Shown here piece after piece: positions 1-7,820 of a stretch of 33,253 nucleotides of DNA (its first letter is position 1; each line of letters starts with the position of its first letter). The notes under the pieces were generated by a model. That model searched no databases. It was not told the DNA's origin and saw only the letters and a list, made by a program, of their open reading frames with translations. This DNA comes from Sulfitobacter sp. (GTDB lineage Bacteria > Pseudomonadota > Alphaproteobacteria > Rhodobacterales > Rhodobacteraceae), in assembly GCA_024637305.1 (NCBI GenBank), contig JAGXFI010000145.1, forward strand, positions 1-33,253, in the 5' to 3' direction. The position numbers were made by a program, and so were the translations under genes.

Positions 1-1
1 C

Positions 2-124
2 ACAACGCTCGCCCCATCCAATGCTGCGTTAGTAAATATTACCGCCGCGATCTGCGAACAACACGAACGCCCGGTCGCCACTTGGCAACAGGCACGCGAG
101 ATACTTGGGCTGAGAAAAAGTTGA
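2..124 (+). CDS. 3' end of a probable BKACE family (3-keto-5-aminohexanoate cleavage-type) protein, partial
   Basis: An open frame enters from the left edge and gives 40 residues ending in a TGA at 122-124. The tail (about ..APSNAALVN..ICEQ..RPVATWQQAREILGLRKS) resembles the C-terminus of BKACE-family enzymes, zinc-dependent proteins that cleave beta-keto acids with acetyl-CoA. The catalytic part lies outside the window, so the substrate cannot be inferred. The stop is two bases from the CCA end of the tRNA-Arg 3' half on the other strand, so this is host DNA at the left edge of the island. The assignment rests only on remembered C-terminal similarity. Confidence 0.5.
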   Translation, partial: TTLAPSNAALVNITAAICEQHERPVATWQQAREILGLRKS

Positions 125-126
125 CT

Positions 127-171
127 TGGCGGACCCAAGAGCATTCGAACCTCTGGCCTCTGCCTTCGGAG
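127..171 (-). pseudogene. 3' half of a disrupted tRNA-Arg(CCG)
   Basis: On the minus strand this reads anticodon loop CTCCGAA, anticodon-stem arm GGCAG, variable loop, T arm with TTCGAAT, acceptor arm TGGGTCC, discriminator G and an encoded CCA. No 5' half precedes it. The missing half is at 10807-10849, and its acceptor arm GGACCCA pairs perfectly with TGGGTCC here. The T stem (AGAGG/GCTCT) has a G-G clash at the otherwise near-invariant 53-61 pair, as expected for a fragment no longer under selection. It marks the left edge of the island. Confidence 0.88.
161..171. repeat. attL core, 11-bp direct repeat
   Basis: TGCCTTCGGAG covers the anticodon loop and part of the 3' anticodon stem of tRNA-Arg(CCG). 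The same 11 bases recur at 10807-10817. Here the outer flank (GGCCTC) is tRNA sequence and the inner flank (CGGGCC) is island sequence. Joining the two outer flanks around one core restores a continuous tRNA gene, so this is read as attL. Confidence 0.85.
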
Positions 172-350
172 CGGGCCTAATGGTCTTTCCGAAACGTACG
201 ATAGAGTCCGCTAGAGCGCTATAATCATTGAAAAAATATAGACACAGCCACGCGCTGCGCCGAAAGCTCTATCCGAGAATACGCCTTGTTTTCCACCCGC
301 GTGATTGCGTGGTGCTTTCGCGGATTCGGGCGCAAGAGAGGGTTTGGAGC

Positions 351-701
351 ATGCCGAGGCTCACGAAACGATTTGTCGAAGCGGTCAAACCGGGACCCAA
401 GGGCACGGCGGTCTGGGATGACGAGATGCCGGGTTTCGGACTCCGTGTATACCCCTCCGGTAAGCGAAGTTACATCGTCCAGTACCGCGCGCGGGGACGA
501 TGCTGCCGCTACACGATCGGCCGGCACGGCGTCTGGACGCCCGAGACGGCGCGGCGGGAGGCAAGGGCCCTGCTCGGGAACGTCGCCCGAGGCAATGACC
601 CGGCCGAGGAACGCGAGGAGGACCGGAGGGCGCTGACGGTCAAGCAGCTCTGCGCGCAGTACATCGAGGATATCAGATGTGAATTGCTCGATCTACCTTA
701 G
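351..701 (+). pseudogene. truncated DUF4102-type tyrosine recombinase (integrase), N-terminal part only
   Basis: The ATG at 351 opens a frame of 116 residues that begins MPRLTKRFVEAVKPG and continues with WDDEMPGFGLRVYPSGKRSY. This is the typical arm-binding DUF4102 domain of P4-like integrases. Residues about 90-108 (ALTVKQLCAQYIEDIR) begin the core-binding domain, then the reading ends in an unrelated CELLDLP and a stop. Full-length members have about 400 residues, so the catalytic R-H-R-Y domain is absent. Its position 180 bp from attL suggests it was the island's integrase. Loss of the catalytic part would leave the island immobile unless helped from elsewhere. Confidence 0.85.
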
Positions 702-757
702 CGATAGTGCTAGTTTGAACAGTGTCTCTCGCGGGCAAATAAATGAGAAAGAAGAAG

Positions 758-1099
758 ATGCATATCTCGCGCATAAAAATTGAGAATTTCAGGAATTTTT
801 CCGAGCTAGATGTTGCCGTTGCAGGAAATATCGTCGTCGTCGGCGAAAACCGCGTCGGAAAGAGCAACCTGCTTGAGGCACTCAGATTGATCTTTGACCC
901 CGGAATGCCGGATAGCGCGCGTCAGCTAGGCCTCGCTGATTTCTGGGACGGACTCGAAGAGCTCACAGCCGACGACAAGATCAGTGTCAGCGTCGAGATC
1001 AAGGAGTTCGAGGGCGATCCCGACATTCTGGCGATCCTGACGGATTACCGCCTGGATGATGATCCGCATAGGCTCGCTGGCGGACGCACAACAACCTGA
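758..1099 (+). pseudogene. truncated OLD-type ATP-dependent endonuclease, ATPase N-terminus
   Basis: The frame starts MHISRIKIENFRNFSEL, typical of RecF/OLD-like ATPases, and has a Walker A loop GENRVGKSN about 30 residues in. Similarity fades near residue 105 (after RLDDDPH) and the frame soon stops. OLD proteins have 500-700 residues with a C-terminal TOPRIM nuclease, and nearly all of that is missing. The in-frame ATG at 743 is possible, but the ATG at 758 follows a GAGAAAGAAGAAG purine run and gives the conserved family start. OLD-type proteins include phage-defence nucleases such as GajA. This fragment alone cannot be assigned to a system and is most likely non-functional. Confidence 0.75.
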
Positions 1100-1154
1100 T
1101 CGTCGCACGGAATTGCGGCAACTCGACAGCCAGATTGGGCAAACACTTGTCAGG

Positions 1155-1502
1155 TTAGAAGAAGCAGTTCCTGTCAGCGAGCAGACAGATGTCAGCAACG
1201 GCCGGATCTTCCGGCTCGAGCAGCGCAAGGCAGCCATCGTCTTCCCAGTCATCATTACCAAGATGCTCGAGAAACAGGATGTCGCGCAACTCGAGCAGGC
1301 GCTGGCGCAGACGGTGCGTGAGCGGCCCGGGCTGATCGAGCCCGTCCAAGATGGCATTGACGAGCCTGGCGCCCCTGCGGCCTGCCAACAGCACGGCTGC
1401 ATGGCCAAGCGCATCGGCATTCGACGCCAGAAATGTCCGCAGCCCTGCTTCGCTGGACCTGCACGCGTCTGTCCCGTTGGGGATTATTTTTCCGTAATAC
1501 AT
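1155..1502 (-). CDS. hypothetical protein, 115 aa
   Basis: The ATG at 1502 has a strong Shine-Dalgarno, GGAGGTAAC directly upstream on the minus strand. This decides the start over an upstream in-frame ATG at 1562. The product begins MYYGKIIPNGTDA and is Leu/Ala rich and probably helical, with an acidic stretch NDDWEDDGCLALLEPED about two thirds in. There is no signal peptide or membrane segment. I do not recognise the family. The end (LLADRNCFF) looks abrupt: a one-base shift after LLADR would read ELLLLT then stop, so the C-terminus may be frameshifted. The overlapping plus-strand frame has no such start signal and is taken as its shadow. Confidence 0.5.
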   Translation of the reverse strand: MYYGKIIPNGTDACRSSEAGLRTFLASNADALGHAAVLLAGRRGARLVNAILDGLDQPGPLTHRLRQRLLELRDILFLEHLGNDDWEDDGCLALLEPEDPAVADICLLADRNCFF

Positions 1503-1743
1503 GTTACCTCCGATTGATGGTTGGTTGGTTGAGCGATCCGGGTTTCGTCCCGGCGGTGTCAAAAGGCTCGGAGGTATTCTTCATCGTCAGCCGCTGCGTC
1601 TCGCGCCTGCCAAAAAAGGCGCGCAGACCAGCGGATCGTCATTTGTCCTTTCTTCAATCGCGTTTCTTGTTTCCCTGCTTGTCGAAAATGAGATTGGCTG
1701 AAGTGCATAAACGCGAAGCATTTTCTTCGATTTCTGTAAAAAA

Positions 1744-1944
1744 GTTGCCCGGGTTGTGGCGGAAACGTTGATCGAGGGTGAGACGGTCAAGGGGGTGGCT
1801 GGGCGCTATGATCTGATCCCGAGCACGGTATCGGACTGGCGTCGCATGGCGCGGCAGGGCATCCTGGTGTTGCCCAATCTGGATGGCATGGCATTTGTGC
1901 CTGTTGAGATGGAGGAAGCGGCAGTGCCTGTCGGTGCGGGACGC
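1744..1944 (+). pseudogene. IS66-family TnpA fragment
   Basis: The frame reads VARVVAETLIEGETVKGVAG, then RYDLIPSTVSDWRRMARQG, LVLPNLDGMAFVPVEMEEA. This is the helix-turn-helix part of the small accessory protein TnpA of IS66-family elements. The 5' end is missing, similarity fades after about 65 codons, and neither tnpB nor tnpC follows. A second IS66 piece (tnpC) lies at about 8216-8341, so the two could be ends of one element split by later rearrangement or two separate insertions. Confidence 0.75.
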
Positions 1945-2027
1945 TCATGCGCGCGTTCGAGATTACAATTTATGATTTCATCTTTCGGCAGACAGGCACC
2001 GGTCCCCGCAATTCTGAACATATTCTT

Positions 2028-2051
2028 CCTTCCCGAACGAACTCGGGAAGG
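2028..2051 (-). terminator. hairpin downstream of the SbcC-like gene
   Basis: CCTTCCCGA and TCGGGAAGG form a perfect 9-bp stem with a 6-base loop, 44 bp beyond the stop codon of the leftward SbcC-like gene. No clear T-run follows on the minus strand, so it may be a weak terminator or a 3'-end stabiliser. Confidence 0.4.
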
Positions 2052-2094
2052 AAATGGGTCGGCCCTTGTCGGGACGGGAGAAATTAACCCCCTG

Positions 2095-4731
2095 TCAGGC
2101 CATTTGGTCTGGAATTTCGATTGTTGCGCGGGTACCACCGAGTTCTTCGAACGCCCGGGTGCGACAGGACAGAACGATGATCTGCTGATCCTTGGCGCTC
2201 CGTGTCAGTGCGGTGAACATTTTCACAATGCGATCATCATCCGAATAGACCAGGGCATCGTCGAGAATGACAGGCACTTTCTTTCCGGCCCTGGAATAGA
2301 GCTTGGCAAATGCCAGGCGCGTCAGGATGGCAATTTGCTCCGACGCCCCGCCGCTGAGCGTGTCGATCTTTTCGGCAATGCCATCCCTGACGATCTTGAT
2401 CGGTAGCATCGTGTCGGGATCCATTTCAACGGCGGCATCATCGTGCAGCATTGACAGCAAAGGCCCGATCTCTTTCTTCACGGGCTCGAAATAGGCATCG
2501 TGGGCTTGCTTGCGCGATGTTTCGAGATGGCCCCGAAGTTCACTGAGGGCTTCGACCTCGAATTTATAGCGCTCTGCCCGGCTGCGGGCTTTTTCGAGCT
2601 TCCCCCGGGTCTCCTCGAGCCGGGTTTCAACACCGTCATCCGCCCGCGCCCGGATTACCCCGCCCAGGATATTGAGCCGCTCCAGACGCCGCTCCCTTTC
2701 CTTCGTGGCATTGTCGCGTGCCGAGGCAAGCCGGGCCACGAGGGCTTCTGCTGCCTCCGTGTCAGGAGCCTCTTTCTGAAGTTCTTCGATGTCGGCCTTG
2801 ATCCTGGATACGGTGCCCTGCGCGGCTTCGAACGATTTTTCCATTTCGGCATGTTCTTGCGCGGACAGTTCTGCCGCGGCAGGCGCTTCGAGCGCCTCGA
2901 GAGCAAGACTGTGCTTGGTGCGGGCCGCGGTTGCCAGGCCGGCTGCCGCCTCATGAGCCAGGCGCGTCTCATCCTGGTAGTCAGCAGCAATGCGCTCCTT
3001 CTCCTCGGCGGCGGAAACCCGTGACTGCAGGTCATCCACATCAATGACCTCGCCCTCGTCGTCAGCATCATCCTCTTCGATGTCATCGAGATCGCGGCGC
3101 AGTTGCTCTGTGCCATCGGGCACCAGTGTTTCGATCGATTGCCGCGCAAGAAGCTCTTCGCGCTCGGCATCGGTGCGGCGCCGCATTTCGAATCTGGCGG
3201 CCTCCATTCCATCAAGCTCGAGATCTGAAAGCAGCGTGGAAATCTGCGCGGCAATGTCGTCGGGATCCTCGGCGTCGCTACTGCCCGCAATCCGTGCGGG
3301 CGCAAGTTTCATCGATCCGATCCCGGGAAGTTCGATATTCATATCGCGCAGTAGCGGAATTTCCTTGTTTTCGGGAAGAGGCTGATCTGCGTCCATCAGG
3401 ACGGTTTGGCCGGCATAGCTGACTTGCAGGGTCGCGGCTCCGGCCTCCCGCAGGGCTTTTGTCGTGACAAGGTTCTGGGTCAGGGTGTTCAACCGGTCCA
3501 GATCTTTCTGGGTGATCCGGATATCGCGCAGCGTGGCGGCATGGGCCTTGCGCGCCTTTTCGAAGGCGTCGACCTTGGCAAGCAAGGCGACCAGGTTCTT
3601 TCGCTCTTGCGCCTTTTGACGTCGATCGAGTCTTTTGCGGGCTGCAGAGAGTGTATCGCGGGCAGATTTCAGGTGCGACCTGACATCCCTGAGATCGAGT
3701 GTTGCCTTTTCGTGAGCCTTTTTGGCTTTTTCGGCATCGACGCCGGTCACCTTTGCCGCGTCCTTGGTGACCTTCTCTGCGGTTTCCAGTCGTTTGCGCA
3801 AAGCCCCGGCTGCTGCGTCGGCGTCGATCCTGTCCTTGCAGGCTTTTGCTTCGAGTTCTGCCAGTCGCAGATCGCGCTGGCGCTCGACGATGTGACGCGC
3901 ATGGCCCTGGGCATCCTCGAGAGCCTTCTGGGCGCTTTTGATCGCCTGATCGCGCTTGGCCGCAGCATCGGGATTTTCGCTGGCTTTGTGTGCGGCCTTG
4001 ATCTGTGCGTGCTCGCGCAGAGCCTGCCCCAGCTCGGAAACCTGACTTGCAAGACGGGTTTCCTCGGCCTCAAGATCTTCGACCCGCTTTACCGCCTTGT
4101 TCCATTCGCCCCCGGCCTTCGGTTGGCCGGTTCTGGTGGCGAGGGCATCGAGATCTGCCTCACAGGCTTTCATGATCTGGTCCATCCGGCGACCGCCGGT
4201 AACATTGTCGATCTGCCCGGCGACAGAGGACATCAATGTCTGGCGTGCCTCCCTGAGCTTCTCGCGTTCGCCTTTTTCGCGTGCGCCACTGCCGTCGGGA
4301 CCAAAGCCCGAGATCCCCTGACGGACCCAGAGGAGGCCTGCGGGGCCATGGGCATCCGCGCCGATCAGTGTCTTGATCCATTGCTCGGCTTCGTCCGCCT
4401 GCGCAATCAGGCGATCTGTGGCAAGGTCGGTGATGGTTGCGCTCTTCGAGGCCATGTAACGTTTTTCGATCCGGAACGGATTGCCGTCATCATCCTCGAC
4501 ATCGACGGAAATCTCGACCGCACCCTTGGAATGAGGTTGCAGGGAGCGGACCTCCAGCGGCTGACCTGAGTGCGGATAGAAAAAGATCGCGTGCAGGGCA
4601 TCGAAAAAAGTCGATTTACCCGACTCGTTGGGTGCACAGATCGTCGTGATACCATCTGCGAGTCCCGATATCCGCGCGGTGGTGCCCTGGAAGCGACGGA
4701 CATTCTTGAGAGTGATCGCACGAATTTTCAT
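2095..4731 (-). CDS. SbcC/Rad50-like (YhaN-type) AAA ATPase, 878 aa
   Basis: This looks like the ATPase subunit of an SbcCD/Mre11-Rad50-like DNA-processing complex in the cytoplasm. The N-terminus MKIRAITLKNVRRFQG leads to Walker A APNESGKST (33-41). Near the C-terminus are the ABC signature LSGGASEQ (about 792), Walker B VPVILDDAL (about 819-827) and a D-loop-like SDDDR. Long charged heptad-like stretches lie between about 180-420 and 540-730. No CxxC zinc hook is visible. Instead the middle (about 430-520) is a non-helical, beta-looking segment with LQVSYAGQTVLMD and ELPGIGSMKLAPAR, presumably at the apex of the coiled coil. The start overlaps the stop of the nuclease gene by ATGA, so the two are one operon. 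At 878 residues it is shorter than E. coli SbcC (about 1050). Confidence 0.85.
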   Translation of the reverse strand: MKIRAITLKNVRRFQGTTARISGLADGITTICAPNESGKSTFFDALHAIFFYPHSGQPLEVRSLQPHSKGAVEISVDVEDDDGNPFRIEKRYMASKSATITDLATDRLIAQADEAEQWIKTLIGADAHGPAGLLWVRQGISGFGPDGSGAREKGEREKLREARQTLMSSVAGQIDNVTGGRRMDQIMKACEADLDALATRTGQPKAGGEWNKAVKRVEDLEAEETRLASQVSELGQALREHAQIKAAHKASENPDAAAKRDQAIKSAQKALEDAQGHARHIVERQRDLRLAELEAKACKDRIDADAAAGALRKRLETAEKVTKDAAKVTGVDAEKAKKAHEKATLDLRDVRSHLKSARDTLSAARKRLDRRQKAQERKNLVALLAKVDAFEKARKAHAATLRDIRITQKDLDRLNTLTQNLVTTKALREAGAATLQVSYAGQTVLMDADQPLPENKEIPLLRDMNIELPGIGSMKLAPARIAGSSDAEDPDDIAAQISTLLSDLELDGMEAARFEMRRRTDAEREELLARQSIETLVPDGTEQLRRDLDDIEEDDADDEGEVIDVDDLQSRVSAAEEKERIAADYQDETRLAHEAAAGLATAARTKHSLALEALEAPAAAELSAQEHAEMEKSFEAAQGTVSRIKADIEELQKEAPDTEAAEALVARLASARDNATKERERRLERLNILGGVIRARADDGVETRLEETRGKLEKARSRAERYKFEVEALSELRGHLETSRKQAHDAYFEPVKKEIGPLLSMLHDDAAVEMDPDTMLPIKIVRDGIAEKIDTLSGGASEQIAILTRLAFAKLYSRAGKKVPVILDDALVYSDDDRIVKMFTALTRSAKDQQIIVLSCRTRAFEELGGTRATIEIPDQMA

Positions 4732-5858
4732 GACCGCACCCCGGCTGCATAATCGTAAAGACGGCCAAGGGCTGCGGCGGAAACCTGGCGTTCGGTCTCG
4801 GTCCGGCTTTCGTCGTAGCTGTCTTTGGCGATTTGTTCTGCTGCTGCCCGCAAGGCACCTCCGGTGTCGATTTCGTCCAGATCACCGGCTTGCTGCTCGA
4901 TACTCAGGGACTGGAGATCGGATTCGAAGAAGCTGAAATCGTCGGCAGCCTGCGTGAGGGTCGCATTGAGCAGGGCGCGCTCCGCCAGACTGAGCCGCCC
5001 AGTGCTGCGAAAGACGATCAGGGCCCGGCGGCGCGTGGAGATGTCTGGCAATTCGGTGTTCAGGCGATCCTCGATGTCGTCACCGGTCCGAAAGTCGGCC
5101 TCTACCTCAGACCATGTGAAATGACTTGTAGGAACGATGTCGACCGATGGCTCACTGCCGCGCGCCGCGATATCCACCAGCAGGGCCCCTGCCCCGTCCT
5201 GATGCTTGAAGTTATCGGCCTCGGGCGTACCGCTATACCAGCAACGCGGCCCGACGCGTATGCGCCCGTGCCAATCGCCCAATGCAAGGTAATCAAGGCC
5301 GGCCCGTGCAGGGCGATCCGGGGGGATGATGCCAAGTGTGCTGTCTTCACCGAAATCCTGAATGGATCCGTGGGCAAGGCCGACAATAATCCGGTTTTCG
5401 CTTCCTTCAGGCAAATCGACATCGTCCATCCACTCGGTCAGGTCGCGCCCGGGGTTTCGGGATGTCGGTGGCGCGGGCAGGATGACGAGATCGTCTCCGA
5501 TAAGGATCGGCTCCGGCGCAAGAGCCAGGATGACATTGTCCGGCTTTTCCCTGGCCATTCTGTCCCAGAGGTCGCCGGCGGCGAGACTGTCGTGGTTACC
5601 GGGAAGCACGACCCAGGTGACATCCTTTTCCGCACCAAGAGCGCGAATGGTATGACGCACCACTTGAGGGTGGGGTGTTTCGGCATCGAATGTATCCCCT
5701 GCAAGCAGAACCAGCCCTGCTTCGCCGCGCCGTGCGATGTCGGCCAGGGCGGAGATCTTCTCATGTCGGGCTTCGCGCAACCGTCCGCGCAGATCCTCGT
5801 CAAACCGGCCGAAGGGCTTTGCGAGATGAAGGTCGGATGAATGCACGAATTTGACCAA
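4728..5858 (-). CDS. SbcD/Mre11-like (YhaO-type) metallophosphoesterase, 376 aa
   Basis: This is the probable nuclease partner of the adjacent ATPase. All the metal-binding motifs of calcineurin-like phosphoesterases are present: SDLHL (D9, H11), GDTFD (54-58), GNHD (87-90), LAHG (H163) and GDWHG (D195, H197). The C-terminal 170 residues are the variable capping region that contacts the ATPase in known complexes. The start is TTG at 5858, supported by GGGAG seven bases upstream; no ATG fits before the conserved SSDLHL. It comes first in a two-gene operon with a 4-bp overlap. It sits inside a mobile island, so it is more likely an accessory or defence copy than the housekeeping SbcCD. A role in phage or plasmid restriction is inference. 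Confidence 0.86.
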   Translation of the reverse strand: MVKFVHSSDLHLAKPFGRFDEDLRGRLREARHEKISALADIARRGEAGLVLLAGDTFDAETPHPQVVRHTIRALGAEKDVTWVVLPGNHDSLAAGDLWDRMAREKPDNVILALAPEPILIGDDLVILPAPPTSRNPGRDLTEWMDDVDLPEGSENRIIVGLAHGSIQDFGEDSTLGIIPPDRPARAGLDYLALGDWHGRIRVGPRCWYSGTPEADNFKHQDGAGALLVDIAARGSEPSVDIVPTSHFTWSEVEADFRTGDDIEDRLNTELPDISTRRRALIVFRSTGRLSLAERALLNATLTQAADDFSFFESDLQSLSIEQQAGDLDEIDTGGALRAAAEQIAKDSYDESRTETERQVSAAALGRLYDYAAGVRS

Positions 5859-6300
5859 GTAATTTCTCCCAGAAGAATGCCGTCACAAAAACGATCGTGA
5901 GCGGAGGATAACCTTTGGAGAATCTTGGCCGAAAGGCCTTTTTACAAAGAAATTCGAGAATATCAGATCAAGGATAGGGAGAGGCCCCTCGGAATCGCCA
6001 CACTGGCCCGCCGTATGATGGGGGCCGCCGCGATCATGGCAATGATGACGGACCGCATGACGATATTGACTGTCGAGCCGGCAAGGAATGCCGGCAAGCG
6101 TGGTCTGGACAAAGCCGATCCAGAGGCAGGACCCCTTGCACCTCATGTGTCGGCTCAGACTGATCTTGAAGAGGAATTCACCATTCCCTGGGGAGGCTAT
6201 GAAATAACGGCCGTCCAGTGTTTGGGCATTGAAGCCCTGGTCTTGGGCAGGTTGGATTATACGCAAAGAGATATGGACATCCTGGTGCCTATCGACCTCG
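5859..6300. other. unassigned stretch upstream of the SbcD-like gene
   Basis: This stretch must carry the promoter of the leftward SbcCD-like operon. A plus-strand frame with a TTG start (5925-6311, 128 codons) and an overlapping minus-strand frame (5883-6332) are both open, but neither has a good ribosome site or a motif I recognise. A short inverted repeat GCCGGCA/TGCCGGC lies at 6077-6095. I see no defensible gene here. Confidence 0.4.
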
Positions 6301-6531
6301 CACTGGCATGAGGCTGATCGCGTTCTTCGCACAGCACTACTGGTGATCGGTGAGCAACTTGCTGGGCGCGGGCGACTTCATGTCGCCGAGATCGGCTCGA
6401 TTTCCATAGCGAGGCGTCCGCCGAGGCGCTACTTCAATCCCAGAACAAAAAGTGAGGCCATCTCTGAAGGAGATGTTTCTCTGAAGATCAACATCTCCAA
6501 ACAGATGCGAAAGTGCATCGATAAGGAGTAG
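6301..6531 (+). pseudogene. HU/IHF-family DNA-binding protein, 5'-truncated
   Basis: The frame reads EADRVLRTALLVIGEQLAGR, then LHVAEIGSISIARRPPRR, YFNPRTKSEAISEGDV, SLKINISKQMRKCIDKE. This matches the second half of an HU-like protein: the beta-arm entry (GxGSF replaced by EIGSI), the PPRR-x-x-NPRT DNA-contact segment, and the C-terminal K-x-S-x-x-M-R-x-x-I. The N-terminal dimerisation helices are not encoded. Upstream the frame becomes a Trp-rich, unrelated string back to an ATG at 6229. Either the 5' end was replaced by recombination, or a fusion of about 100 aa is made. Confidence 0.6.
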
Positions 6532-6571
6532 GAACCCTGCGCGGTCAAGGGTCGGGTGATCGTGAATGGGG

Positions 6572-6606
6572 GACCCGGAGAAGCCTGGCGGAGGCGGCTC
6601 CGGGTC
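6572..6606. terminator. stem-loop after the HU fragment
   Basis: GACCCGGAG and CTCCGGGTC form a perfect 9-bp stem. The enclosed sequence can form a second short stem, GCCT/AGGC. GATTTAATT follows on the plus side. It lies 40 bp beyond the HU-fragment stop and fits a plus-strand terminator, although the T-run is broken. Confidence 0.45.
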
Positions 6607-6850
6607 GATTTAATTCAGGGTGGTGAACGCGGGAAAAATCCATCCCTGCTGCCGCTCCGAGCTTCCCTCGCGGGCAAATTTCTGCAGGCGTAACCGGCGC
6701 TGATTCAAGCGAATATATATCTTCCCAATTCGGGACTTTGGCTTCAGGTTGGGATTATTGATAAGCAAAATGCGATTGGCCAGCATGTTCAAGAAAACTC
6801 TATCGTTCATAGTCGGATCATTCTGAATCATTTTCAGAGCCGGACGGGTC
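6607..6850. other. intergenic stretch, no firm gene
   Basis: This region lies between the hairpin and the rightward membrane-protein gene. A 73-codon minus-strand frame (6610-6831, start MIQNDPTMNDRVF, basic C-terminal half) is divergent from that gene but has no recognisable motif. It is left unannotated. The region should hold the promoter of the membrane-protein gene. Confidence 0.35.
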
Positions 6851-7537
6851 TTGGCCTTTATTTTTTTCCTCAGCTTCTTCGTTGCCAGTCACACGATCAC
6901 AGCACTGGCAGCAATCACAAGCACTGCAATTTCGGCAGTGACCGGAACAACATCCACTGTTATGGGCCGCTCGAAAGCCACGGCGCGCGACCTAACCGCG
7001 CAAAACAAACTTTTAAGGACCGATCTCGACGATGTCCGGCGCCGCAATTCCGGCCTCGTTGCTGATAATGCGCGCCTTCGAAGAGAAAATATCGTGACAT
7101 TCAGGGGGCGGCCTACGATCGTCAGGCAAGCCTCACGTGAAGTTCTTGACAGCACAATGGCGCGAACGACACGGTCAACCCTCGCAAACGTGTCCAGTAT
7201 TCCAGGTGAAAGTATCCCGGTCTACGGGATTGCCATTGTCCTGGCGGCAACAGCCTACGAGATCAATGCCGCCTGTGACAACATGAAGGATCTCTACGAG
7301 CTTCAAGTCGCAATTGATCCTGAATCCGCCCGATCCGATGACAAAAATTCCGTTTGCGCCATAGAGCTTCCCACAAAAGAACAGCTTTGGCAGAATTTCA
7401 AAGACTCCCCGCAGACTACCTGGGATGCGAGTATTGCAAAGATTGGAGACATATCTGACAGCGTCACAACGATGGAGCCCCCCGAATTTGGCGGTATGTG
7501 GCAGAGATTCATGAATTGGGTCACGACACGGCTTTAA
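6851..7537 (+). CDS. membrane-anchored coiled-coil protein of unknown function, 228 aa
   Basis: The product has a strongly hydrophobic N-terminus (residues about 2-31, one or two membrane passes). A heptad-rich charged stretch follows (about 45-82: DLTAQNKLLRTDLDDVRRR and DNARLRREN). A second hydrophobic segment lies at about 121-140 (IPVYGIAIVLAATAYEI), then a Cys-containing soluble tail (C142, C168) ending WQRFMNWVTTRL. I do not recognise a named family. The start is probably TTG at 6851, because an in-frame TGA lies about 25 bases upstream and the next ATG would remove the membrane segment. GGACGGG upstream can serve as the ribosome site. Base composition is more AT-rich than the flanking host genes, as expected for acquired DNA. 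Confidence 0.65.
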   Translation: MAFIFFLSFFVASHTITALAAITSTAISAVTGTTSTVMGRSKATARDLTAQNKLLRTDLDDVRRRNSGLVADNARLRRENIVTFRGRPTIVRQASREVLDSTMARTTRSTLANVSSIPGESIPVYGIAIVLAATAYEINAACDNMKDLYELQVAIDPESARSDDKNSVCAIELPTKEQLWQNFKDSPQTTWDASIAKIGDISDSVTTMEPPEFGGMWQRFMNWVTTRL

Positions 7538-7820
7538 GAGGTAGACCAGCCGATCTGTTTTTGGCTGCATGAGGGGTATGACCGCCCAGAAAAGCGCCAA
7601 GTTCCGCGCCTTGCTGCGCTGAAGGTGCGCCGAGCGCATCATGATGCCGGGCGATGCATTGCCCTGACCAGTCGAAAGCCCGGTGGTCGGACTTCGTTCT
7701 GGGCAGGTAGTTTGCCGAGTTGCGTGCCACCGGCTGCTAAGTCTTCCACGAGACCGGATCAGTTATGTGGAAGGTCCGCGCTGTGGCACCTCAGAAGCGG
7801 CGGGTGAAGCCCATTGCGTG
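7538..7820. other. debris region, no recognisable gene
   Basis: Frames on both strands are open for 60-70 codons at most and show no motif I can assign. The stretch joins the membrane-protein gene to a ketoacyl synthase fragment and is probably scrambled remnant DNA. Confidence 0.4.

Larger units (their letters stand above)
1503..2094. other. intergenic stretch with IS66 debris and one hairpin
   Basis: Between the 115-aa ORF and the SbcC-like gene the only recognisable coding signal is the IS66 TnpA fragment. The part at about 1503-1740 shows no family I recognise and should hold the promoter of the leftward 115-aa ORF. A perfect 9-bp inverted repeat lies at 2028-2051. Longer plus-strand frames here run into the antisense of the SbcC-like gene and have no independent support. 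Confidence 0.5.

Noticed and set aside
1056-1517. 153-codon plus-strand frame overlapping the 115-aa ORF
   Set aside because: No ribosome site; the minus-strand ORF has GGAGGTAAC before its ATG.
3406-4569. 387-codon plus-strand open frame
   Set aside because: It lies entirely antisense to the SbcC-like gene, which has full ATPase motifs; the plus-strand product has no recognisable motif.
4833-5840. 335-codon plus-strand open frame
   Set aside because: Antisense to the metallophosphoesterase gene, whose metal motifs are all intact.
5925-6311. 128-codon plus-strand frame as a gene
   Set aside because: Weak TTG start, no ribosome site, an equally long frame on the opposite strand and no recognisable motif.
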